Positions 22,801 through 32,139 of a DNA stretch of 64,000 bases are shown here, one piece after another. Below the pieces are notes generated by a model. It searched no databases. It worked only from the letters and a program-made list of their open reading frames with translations, and had not been told where the DNA came from. This DNA comes from Hydractinia symbiolongicarpus. Its lineage: Eukaryota; Cnidaria; Hydrozoa; Anthoathecata; Hydractiniidae. A program made the position numbers and the translations under genes. Position 1 is the first letter of the stretch. Every line of letters begins with the position of its first letter. The stretch spans positions 22,568,001 to 22,632,000 of the forward strand of contig NC_079884.1 in the NCBI RefSeq assembly GCF_029227915.1, in the 5' to 3' direction.

Positions 22801-24043
22801 CCCAAGCTTTCTTTCAAAGTATGTGTCATTGATTTTTAACTCACTAAAGGCATGAAAGCTTTGTATGCTTTACAAATGGCAAAAAATGCAAACCAAATTC
22901 AAAAAATGCAATCCAGCAAATTAAGATTTCCTTAACCAAATTCAAATTATTATAAAATCTTTGTGCACCATTTAGGTCTTTGTTACTCAAATTAGATTTA
23001 AATATATATTAAATATATAATAAATAATGTATATCAAAATGAGTCTTTAACCTATCTCAACTAGATGGGGCTTGATGATAAGACAAAATATGTCTTCTAC
23101 TTGCTTTAGTCATTATTTGATTGTAAATGCGAACAAACATAAAAATATATATATATTCTGACGAAAAATATATACATACATACAAAAAAAGCTTAGTGTT
23201 GGCCCAATCAATTATTCATGTTTCATGTGAGTGAGACCATTCTTGATCAAAACATTAAAAAAAGAGCTATCCAATAATGATCATTTTAGCGAAAAATAAT
23301 AAAGAAGAGGGTGCCGTTAAGCCTCAAAAGCCTACATGGGCAATTCTGGCAACTTTTCGAATTAAATTAGTGGTTGTCCTTTCCCAACCTTGTCTGGTTC
23401 ATTCCCAACCTCGCCTGGTTCATTCCCAAAATGCACTTCATTGCAGCACACCATTGGGACGATAGTTGGAAAAGGCGCTTTAAGGAAAAGGCGCTTTAAG
23501 GAAAAGGAGATAATATAGTTTATATATATAAATTAGCTTTGGCATTCGGCACTGCCAATGAAAATACGAAGAAACAGTAGTTGGGTCGGCAAAAAAATTG
23601 CAGACGTAATTTTGTTGTGGAATTTTTAAATAACAATAATTTTGTTTTGATTGGGCTACTTCCACTCATAGTGACTACAAAATAATTACACTCCATTTTC
23701 AGCAAGTAAATATATGCTGCTCATAAGGAGTAGCACAGCAAATTAGCAGATTTCCCTGATCCCTACACTGGCTAGCTAAATATCCTTTTTCTTATGTTTT
23801 GCCTCTGATTACACATAATAGCTATTTAGATACAGCAAAATTTCGGTGTTGCTAGTGGGACATTCAAAACTAACGCAACTACTAGCTACATCCAAAAGTT
23901 ATCTTAAATTATCTTTGTCATAATCTGACATCAAATCAATTTAACCCCGTTTTTTGGAAGTTGCTGGATAACAAAAGTATCTTATGTTATTATTTTCACG
24001 CATAATCTTTATAAAAGAAGTAAAATTAATGTTTACTTACCAT
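19899..24043 (-). CDS. RPL39: 60S ribosomal protein L39 (eL39), complete
   Basis: Exons 24043-24041 (ATG only), 20886-20783 and 19947-19899 (stop TAA 19901-19899). Donors are GTAAGT after the ATG and GTATGT; acceptors are TTTTTAG and CCGTTTAG. The joined frame gives 51 residues, exactly the usual eL39 length: [20 protein letters not shown], a [14 protein letters not shown] core, and a third exon beginning [15 protein letters not shown]. The protein lines the peptide exit tunnel of the large ribosomal subunit. The start exon is placed at 24043 because ATG/GTAAGT in an AAAT context is the best candidate upstream and a pyrimidine-rich start region lies just before it. Intron 1 is 3.15 kb and contains two Helitron fragments; intron 2 is 835 bases. 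An ATG inside exon 2 starts a shorter frame that reads into intron 2 and is not the true start. Confidence 0.93.
21160..21333 (+). mobile_element. Non-autonomous Helitron-like element, first of a tandem pair
   Basis: Begins TCTCTTTTATAATAGCTG after an A and ends CTAG before a T, with a degenerate GTGG/CCAC-type hairpin just before the end. TC...CTAG ends, a terminal hairpin and insertion between A and T are the Helitron hallmarks. 174 bases, no gene. Confidence 0.6.
21334..21402 (+). mobile_element. Short Helitron-like element, second of a tandem pair
   Basis: Starts TCTATATTATAATACCCG immediately after the CTAG of the preceding copy and ends GGGTTAACGACTAG before a T. At 69 bases it keeps only the two ends of the family seen complete at 45241-45401. 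Confidence 0.6.
23380..23430. repeat. Tandem repeat, 21-base unit
   Basis: Two and a half copies of TTCCCAACCTCGCCTGGTTC-like units (23380-23400, 23401-23421, partial third). Confidence 0.75.
23468..23508. repeat. Tandem repeat, 16-base unit
   Basis: Two full copies of GGAAAAGGCGCTTTAA and a partial third. Confidence 0.8.
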
Positions 24044-24092
24044 ATTTATTCGTACAGAACCTCAGCTTTCACACAGCGTAAGTAAAGGATCG
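24044..24092 (-). promoter_or_regulatory. Probable 5' untranslated region and TOP-like start of RPL39
   Basis: Read on the minus strand, CCTTTACTTACGCTGTG precedes the ATG by about 40 bases. Ribosomal protein mRNAs usually begin with a C followed by pyrimidines, so transcription may start near 24090. Inferred from position and composition. Confidence 0.35.
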
Positions 24093-24282
24093 TAGCTGTG
24101 GGCTACCATGTCTGATATTTTGTAAGCCTCGCTTTCAGTCAAAAGGACGCCGGGCGCGCATAAAGTTCGCTTTCTGATTGGTTCACCACGATCGATAAAA
24201 ATCGACTAGATCTTGGCATTGCGTTTGTTTCTTTATCGAAGATACCGTAATTCCTCTCTTTAGCCCCCAATCTTCGGATACC

Positions 24283-24330
24283 GTTTGCAAGCAAGCTAAC
24301 GTACTGCCGTAGGTTAGCTTGCTTGCAAAC
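24283..24330. repeat. Perfect 18-bp inverted repeat
   Basis: Arms 24283-24300 (GTTTGCAAGCAAGCTAAC) and 24313-24330 are exact complements around 12 bases. It lies about 240 bases upstream of the RPL39 start codon and 22 bases before a TIR element. Confidence 0.85.
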
Positions 24331-24351
24331 ACTGACTTTCACATTACACAA

Positions 24352-24447
24352 ACGCCCTCGTACCTGGGATCTTTTGCCTTATAATAGATGACAACGAAAA
24401 TATTTCGCGCTCCTCCCTTATATTAAAAAACCTTGGGGACGAGGGTG
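24352..24447. mobile_element. Short TIR element of the CTCGTCCCC family
   Basis: Ends resemble ACGCCCTCGTACCTGGG and, on the other strand, CACCCTCGTCCCCAAGG. Flanks 24343-24351 and 24448-24456 read ATTACACA plus one variable base, so eight of nine positions of a 9-bp target duplication are kept. Confidence 0.72.
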
Positions 24448-25064
24448 ATTACACAGAGAATTGAAACTGACTACGCACTAAAATGTATTTTTGTTTTTAT
24501 TAGATTTTTCTCTAATCAGTTAACAAATTCTAAGTCAACAAAGTCAGTCATTTTGACATATTGTATACTTTCCCTTCCCTTAGGTTTGCGTAACAACAAC
24601 ACATTACAAGGTGTATAACTTACTATTCAAATTAGTTTTTTTTAGTATAACTATAGATAGCTATATAATATATCGCGTTCCCTCACAAAATTTAGATATG
24701 GAATGTCAAAATTAAGAGGTTATGTCACAATATCAAAAACAACAAAAATCAGTTTTTCTTAGTATTAAAATATCAAATTATTTGGCTTTTTTCGCCAAAC
24801 TTTGTCTCTCAAAACTTTCAAGAACAACCATTTGCAAAAGTTTGTACAAACCTTTAAAATTTATCTAAAAAATTAGGCTGCGAAATCTGGAGGTCCAAAA
24901 TGCGTTTCTTTTGGTTATCGTAAATGACTAGGGTTATATTTAATATTTCAACTAATAACAAATCACAACTAAACTTCTCCAAATATATCTTGTTTCTGCT
25001 CTCTAGCCGCCTTGCCAATATCATATCCCTTTTGGGTTTTTTACTAATGAAGCTTTATAAGATC

Positions 25065-25112
25065 CTACACGTCCAAATATAAAAAGCCTAAAAAGCCCTG
25101 GGGACGAGGTTG
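25065..25112. mobile_element. 48-bp relic of the CTCGTCCCC family
   Basis: Ends GCCCTGGGGACGAGGTTG. It is flanked on both sides by TATAAGATC (25056-25064 and 25113-25121), an exact 9-bp target duplication. The left end is degenerate. Confidence 0.75.
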
Positions 25113-25121
25113 TATAAGATC

Positions 25122-26484
25122 TTCTTAAATAATACAAAGCCCCTTTGGTTAATAGGGATTGGATTCCTGACAAGTTTGAAATGTCTCCAAACTTTGATCT
25201 GACTCCGACTTTCATTTTTAAATTCCTGACCAAGGTCTATCGGTACTTTCTAAACAACGTAAATTTAAAAACGGTCCAAATTATTCGTCGGCCCAGGAAT
25301 GCAGGAAAATATTAACTCGTTGCTGTTATACTGAGATAGGTACATTATCCGGTAAATTTTCCGGTAAAAATTGACCGATTGATTGAAACTTTGAACCGAA
25401 AAACTATTTCTTTTTTCCATGTGTTACATAAATACCGAATTAACTTGTGAAAGTTGAATATTTTGAGTTCCCAGTTTAGGCTGACAATTTGCTACAATTC
25501 TTTGTCATAATTTTGTAATCTTTAAGTATTCGGAAAAGTTAGTGTTTATTATATAGCCAGAAACTAACAGGGTGGCCATTTTTTTTCAGGTAGTAAATTC
25601 CATGTATTTCCATGTATTTGTCAGGTAACTTTAATCATTTTTCTAGGTGTAAAACTTGAACTTAAAAAACTTAAAAAATGCGTAGTATTTATAAAAACTC
25701 TTTTAAAGATTTTAAAATTTAATAAATACAAATTTCTTCTTCAAGGCTTAAAATATCAAGAGAATACAAAGTTATAATGAATTTCGTTAACATCATTCAC
25801 CGTAAAAAGTTAACCCTATTAGTATAGGCTTTTACAGCCCCAAAGAATAAGAATAAGGCGCATAAAGTGTCCAACTTCTGTCAGAGTTATAGTTATGACA
25901 TTAAAACATGGCACAATTATAGTATAAGACAAAAGAAAGAAATTAGCATATTTACAAAAAATGCCTACTTACGTAGCTTACGTAGGCATTTTTCGTTTGA
26001 CGTCATTAGCAACTTAAAAATCGGCAAAAATACTATTGCCTATGAAAGTGATTTGAGAACGTTTTGAGCAATCTTTTGCCCTCTATTTTGATTCCCTCTT
26101 AAAACTATAAATGGCTCACGACATATATTCTGATTTTGGCCCATAAATATTGACAAAATATTGAAAAATTCGATATATTATATATAGCGGAACTGAACCG
26201 AGAAAATCGGGAAAAACGGATTCGAAAGAAGAAGGCAATATTTGGCGAAAATGTTTGACTAAATGATATGAACATTGTAAAATTTTCATTCTCATTAGAT
26301 CAAAATTTATACCATTTTCCATTTTAGAGAGTTTAGGGAGTTTTAAGAAATGTCCAATAACATCATGAACAGATAGAGACAAAATTTCTGGAAAATGTAC
26401 CATTTTTAATTGAGCATGTAATTCAAAAGATATCAAAACAATGAATTTGCCACGGGTACCTTATGCCCCTCCTCCGGTTAAGTT
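25122..26484. other. Intergenic DNA 3' of the first sulfotransferase gene
   Basis: Contains a TTAACCCTATT repeat end at 25810-25820 and the inverted repeat at 25957-25993. A 106-codon minus-strand frame at 26116-26436 resembles no family I know and is not supported. Confidence 0.4.
25957..25993. repeat. 12-bp inverted repeat
   Basis: AAAAATGCCTAC (25957-25968) and its complement at 25982-25993, with ACGTA repeats in the loop. Confidence 0.7.
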
Positions 26485-29400
26485 CTAACAACCGTCGTTA
26501 ATTTTTTTCTTAAAATAAACCCAATAATCAAGTTCCGATCGTTCTAATTTGTTACAAAAACAATTCGGTTTATTTAAAAACATTTCGGGTGGTACTTCTC
26601 TAAGTTCTCGCAACATTTCAATAACTTTGTAAAAATTTGCCGGCGTGGCATTTCTGCAGTATCTTGAAACTAAATTATTTAAGGTACGAAATCTGAGAAG
26701 TTTATCGTGAAGCTGGTCTTGGTTTTGCAATGCTAGAATATTTTCCTGTTTCTTTCTGAAATGCTCGTATAAAATCACGTCAAGGTTACTCCAGTTTCTA
26801 ATTTTCTTCACCAATTCTTCTTTTCTTTTCTTTTGTTGTTTATGCAGCTTGTGATTTACTAACTTCTTTATATAAACAATATCCATATAATTCCAACACA
26901 TTAGCTGTTTTAGTAACAGCAAACTTTCGTCAAATTTTTCAGTGATCAAAACCAGATGAAATGCTTGATCAATGTATGTTACAAAATCTTGGAAACTATT
27001 GTTAACTTCTTGTTTTTTAAATTGTTGAAAATTTAAATCGAATGTCATCCCGTTTTTGAGCAAATTTTCGATTTCTAATTCTCTTTTCGAGTTAGATTGC
27101 CGGTAGTAACTCGAGGTATTCATAAAAAAATGTTCAACGGGATCCTCAGCAAGATGAATCTGGTAGATTTTTGCAAAGTTCTCGTAATGAAACAACGAAT
27201 ATATTTGTTCTACAGGATCTCGAAGAATAGTGATCAAACGAAATCCAGATTTCATAGCTTTGACTAATTCCTTTCGATTCAATACAGAATGATTGCATAA
27301 TACATTGGCACGTTTCTTTTTCATTCGTGATTGGTCTACTGCAGCAAGTGTAAATGACGATGGCCAATTAAATCTTAAATCTCTTTTTGGAATTGCTATA
27401 TCCAAATTATTGATGTCAGCAAATCTGTTTAAGATACTTGTGACCGTACTACTTGCTGTTTTATGCGTCTTCAGGAATGCAATGTTGATTTTCTTGGTCA
27501 AGCATTTCTGTCTTCCTTTCCTACAAAAAAATTCACAGTATGAGTTATATACCGTTTTCGTTACATAATCGCGATAAAAACTTTACACGATCACTAAGAA
27601 AAAAATGGTCCAAAAATAAAAAATGTTTCGTTGTGGCCATGAGTCCGCACAATAAACAAAAGAAGTATGCTGGAATAATAATGACATCAAAATTTTGATT
27701 TTCTGTCACCTCCAAAAACCCTTTTTAGAAAAAAATTGTATATATTTCAGACTTTCCCACCTAGCACTATGTTTTCTCAAAACTAGGTCAAAAATTAAGG
27801 CAATTTTTTTCTGATCTTTGGCTTTGTATTTCAGAATTTAACATTCCAAATATATATAGAGGTCGCAAAAAGTGACAAAATTATGCCAGTGACAAAATTT
27901 TTTGCCGACTTTTATTTTTTGCTGATTTTCTCTATTGCCGACTTTTTTTACCAAATAAGAAATACCATTGCTCATAAGCTTTAGTATCTAACGGATTTGT
28001 ATCAAGTTGGTTCTTCCCAAATTCGCGCACTAAATTGTACTCAAGGTACTTGCGATGTCTCAACCATTCGATGGAATATTGCACGAAGATGATACAAAGT
28101 ACAGCGACACCTAAACGAAAAATAACCGTGTTGATGTATTTAAATAGTAGGAAATGTGAATTCTACCCTTTAAAATTTCTTACCCCTTTTTCGTCTTTGG
28201 GAAGGATAGGGGGGGGGGAGGGGTGGGCAGGTTGGTAGGGCTATACTGCAAGTTACATTTTATTTTTTAAGTACAAATAATTTTTTTTTTCTGAATCACT
28301 GGAACTATTTCTTTTTCTGTTGCCCTTTGGTTCTTCCTTGATACTTTCTTATAGAATCCGCCGGTTTACTCGAATACTAAAAACCCCAAACATTTTTTCA
28401 TTTTTTCGAACATTTTTTAAATATTTCCCTGGAGAAGATTTCTTCGAGTTACTCAAATATCGACAGCTCGAGATGACAGAAAAAAGGGAATTTTCGGTTA
28501 TACTTTATTTTTAATATTGCGAGTTCCTCTTTTAAAATGTTTTCACTTGCAAGGCACCTGGTAATCCCTCTCCAAAAGCCAATATTTCCACTAAATGTGG
28601 CATAAGAAAATAAAAAGGTGTCTGCTTTAAAGAGATCAAAAACAGATTGGATTAGACATCAATTTTGTCTGTGTGTCTGTAACAGGCAAAGTGGATGTGT
28701 TCATTTTCCTTTGATGTAGCCGAAAAAGTTATGACTTTGTTATGTTAAATCTTAATGTTAAAATGTTAAAATTTCTGACGTTACGGCGCGACGTCAATAA
28801 TACTACTTTAACGTCAATATCTTATGTTAAATTTATTAAGCCATTACAGTGCACTTAAAACTTTGAGCCTAATAACTTGGAAACGAGGTGGTGACGTCAA
28901 TGATTTTTCACCGCGTGTGTAACTAGGAACCACCTGGGAACAATTTGGGTAACTTTCCCGAACTTGTGTCCCCAAATCCGTTTCGGAATGGACGGATTAA
29001 TGACGTCATCAAAAAACATTTAAACTCTAATATCTCTGCAACCGTTTCTCCAGAGTGCATGATCCTATACATTTTCTTGATCAACGTTTCAATATCTATA
29101 CGACAAAGGCAACAGGTTTAAAAATTTTTAAAAAAAAGTTTACGGTTTTGACGGGTCATTGCTGACGTCTGCAAAATTTTTAATCCCTGGATATCTCCTT
29201 AGGCGTTCGTGGAAAACATATGATCCTGTACATTATTTTGTCCAGCGTTTCAACCTCTAAACATTACAGACAAAGAATAAACAAATTTCGCAATTTTTTT
29301 TATCTGCACTGCTGACATCAGCAAAACATCTGAAACAACTTTCTTTTATTGACCTTTTGCCTAAGTGGATTTCCCACGGGTTTTTGTCGACTAGTTTTTT

Positions 29401-29960
29401 TTAAACTGGAATGGGTTTGTACAAGGACATTCTACAAATATGCTAAGTTTCATCCCTTAAGCATAAATACTTCATGATTTATGACCCACGGACACTTTGT
29501 ACACCCCTCAGGGTTACAAGGGGTAAAAAAGCTTAGGTATAATAGGGTTAAGCAGCCACTGATGTAGTTAAAAATAATGGTCGTAGCGTTTAGCCACAGA
29601 GGCACAAAACATCTTTTCCAGCAATATAATAACAGATTTTGCTAGTTACCGTGTTGCCGCACATCTGTGCAACATTTAATATTGTTATCAAAACAAGAAA
29701 AGCGTTCGACATGAGTAATGCATTCTGATTGCCTGGATATAAAAGTGAGATTTGTTCCAGAACTTAAAATTCCTCTAACCAAAGTCGAAGCAAGCTCTAA
29801 CTTTATATAAATTATTTTTAGTTTATCATGAAAGTTTGTGTGGCTAGTTCGCGTGTTTTTAAAGGAGAAAATGGTTGGGTTAGCATGACTAGGTTTTTCT
29901 TCAAATCGGAACAATTAAAGAGACAAAAACATACGTACTGATAGCTCTGCACTTTTTCAT
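26485..29960 (-). CDS. Galactose-3-O-sulfotransferase family protein, copy 1
   Basis: Exons 29960-29939 (22 bases), 28110-27966 and 27520-26485, 400 residues; all joins keep phase (Ser from exons 1/2, Trp from 2/3). MKKCRAI is a short cytoplasmic tail, then SVAVLCIIFVQYSIEW is a signal anchor, so this is a type II Golgi protein. The catalytic part starts at about residue 67 with INIAFLKTHKTASSTV, the 5'-phosphosulfate-binding loop for PAPS, followed by LITILRDPVEQIYSLFHY, the 3'-phosphate-binding region. The conserved ITEKFDESLLLLKQLMCW also matches the family. It would transfer sulfate to the 3-OH of galactose on glycolipids or glycans; the acceptor is unknown. The 22-base first exon has a less usual donor (GTACGT), but the paralogue has a first exon of the same length and phase. 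Intron 1 holds a Helitron-like element. Confidence 0.85.
28659..29394 (+). mobile_element. Probable Helitron-like element in sulfotransferase intron 1
   Basis: Starts TCAATTTTGTCTGTGTG after an A and ends GTCGACTAG before a T, with GTGGATTTCCCAC as terminal hairpin. It also repeats TGACGTCA-like motifs. The 5' boundary is less certain than in the short copies. Confidence 0.45.
29395..29938. other. Rest of sulfotransferase copy 1 intron 1
   Basis: Contains the AATAGGGTTAA repeat end (29541-29551). A 90-codon minus-strand frame at 29642-29914 can be spliced in phase to exon 2 but has no parallel in the paralogue. Confidence 0.4.
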
Positions 29961-32139
29961 CTTCCATTTATTTTCTTTTTCTTACTTTAAATGTTCCTAT
30001 TAAAAATGTCCATCCCCTTTAAAAACTTAGCTAGGCTAGCTCCAGTCTAAATATTTTCTTTTAAAAAATCTATCGAAAAAGTATTTCTGATCAAACTAGT
30101 TGTAAATCCTGTAGAAACACATACTTATATGCACTAAAGTAAAGAAATAGATATAAAACTTTTTTAAGAAGAAAAGAAATTAACGTTATGGATTACTATA
30201 ACAGATCCTCCGATGCTGATCTCAAAAACACTGTAACAGATCACACACTGAAACGTTCGTGTTGTTTTATCACAAACAATTTGTGTTCTATTTCATCTGC
30301 AATGTTGGAATAATTACAGATCACAAATATTTGAGCCAAAATGATTTCCTTTTTTCATAACACAATTTACATAACAATCTTTGGTAGTAGCTACCACACA
30401 CAAAATAAAAAACTAGTTATTGTTTCTTTAAGTTAAAAAAAATTAGGTAAAAATCTCGATTTAATTTTAATTTGTAATCAGTGAAGGGCAGGTATCTTCC
30501 AGGCCTGAAAAAATCCTTGATATCTTTCCTAAAAATATTTAGAGCTTACAATTGTTTAAAACTGTGATTTTGAACACAACACATAGCTACAATATTTTTA
30601 ATACTGCAAGACACGTTCCAATTATAGCCATAAGGCTATGTTCAAATTTAGTGCGTCTTTGATTAGATGCCAGCTGATAAATGATCTTAAACTATACTAT
30701 AGACTTATTTCTTTTACATTTTGAGTTTAATATTTTTCGTCTATTACGACCTTTTTTATTTATTTTACAATAAATTACAGATATTCGCAATTTCAAAACT
30801 AAGAATAAGTTTCGCAAAATCGCAACAATTGATGCTGCAAAAATTTCTGTCTTGTATTTTCCCATGTTTTTGTGTTCCTTTTTCCGAAAAAAATAGAGTA
30901 TTTTTCAGCTTTTTTCCAGCCATATATCATTATATAATTGTTCTAATACAAAAAATGTATTCCCTTTAATGCAACAAAGACTACATACTACCATCATTAT
31001 TACATAGAAACACAAGACTACCCGTATCAATTTGCGGAAAATTGTGACGTTGGTGTGCCAGCTAGGAGTTAAAATCAAAAACACCGCAGAAGCAAAGAAG
31101 AGATGACAGGAGGTAGTAGTCGATCCGTGCTTTTATCAAGCAAAAGAAGATGGGAAGGTACTTTTATTTTGGGATATCTTTAAATTCCACTTAAGTGATA
31201 AAGGCAGCAAAGTCCTCGTGAATTTGTTTTACCTGCCTGTTGCAACCAGAAATAAATGAATTGGTGGAATTAGTGGATATCCGGAGATGTGCTGTGTAAT
31301 GAACTGAAATTGGTCAACGAGGACCAGATTCCACTACCAACTGTCAACTAGGACATGTTAGAGGACAAACTGTCAACCAGAACACCTTACAGACACAAAC
31401 TGTCGACAAATACAGGTTAACGAACCAAGAAATGTTAAAAGATTTAATGTAGTAAAAGCACAAACTCGTTGATAAGGACTCAAAACACCCTTTCAATCAT
31501 ATCTTTTATTGAAAATTAACTGCTTGCGGCAGTAGTAGAACCTTCTGCCGCGAGCGACCACGCTAGGTTGATAACCAAAAAAATAGGCATAAACTAAAAC
31601 CGCATGCACACAACCTGCCAAGGGTGGGTTAGGAAAACCCAACACCCTGCATGCAACGGCGTGCTAAGAAGAAAGCCATATGAAAACGTAAAGAAAATTA
31701 ATGCGGTTAAAGCGCCCGCGCACAAAAATTGCAGACGTGGCATAATAAACATGGCGGTGGAGTATTGACGTACAGTTGACGCTCCCTAAACTCTATCTAC
31801 ATGAATTAAGTGAACCTAACTACCAGCAGTTTTTTTATCGTGGCAAACATTTTTGTATTATATTCACAAGCTACCTAATTAAAAAAAAATAAAACAGATC
31901 ACAAAAGTTAGCTTTTTCAGATGGTTAAGGTTGTTTGTTCATTGTTTCCCTGGTATTAGGCCTTAAATTATGTTTGTTTTTTTTTTGCGATTTAAAAGGC
32001 AACACACACACAAAACCCAATACAACCCAAATACAAAGGCTCAATTGGTGGTTATTCATTTATTAAACAAATCTGCATAAAATACATAAAAGTTACATTA
32101 TTAGAAATATAATTTTTTGTGATTTGTATAATTTCTCTG
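29961..32139. other. Intergenic DNA between the two sulfotransferase genes
   Basis: No gene supported. A TTTATT at about 32059 reads AATAAA on the minus strand and could end copy 2 transcripts. The stretch 31300-31440 repeats AACTGTCAAC-like words. The GC-richer part at 31540-31790 (paired CTGCCGC/GCGG words) may be an unrecognised repeat. Confidence 0.4.

Larger units (their letters stand above)
21404..24040. other. Remainder of RPL39 intron 1
   Basis: AT-rich intron sequence with small tandem repeats near 23380-23508 and dinucleotide AT runs near 23145. I saw no C/D or H/ACA snoRNA that I could support on the minus strand. Confidence 0.4.

Noticed and set aside
29642-29914. 90-codon frame that could splice in phase to exon 2 of sulfotransferase copy 1
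   Set aside because: It would put about 90 polar residues before the signal anchor and has no counterpart in copy 2, while the 22-base exon at 29960-29939 has one.
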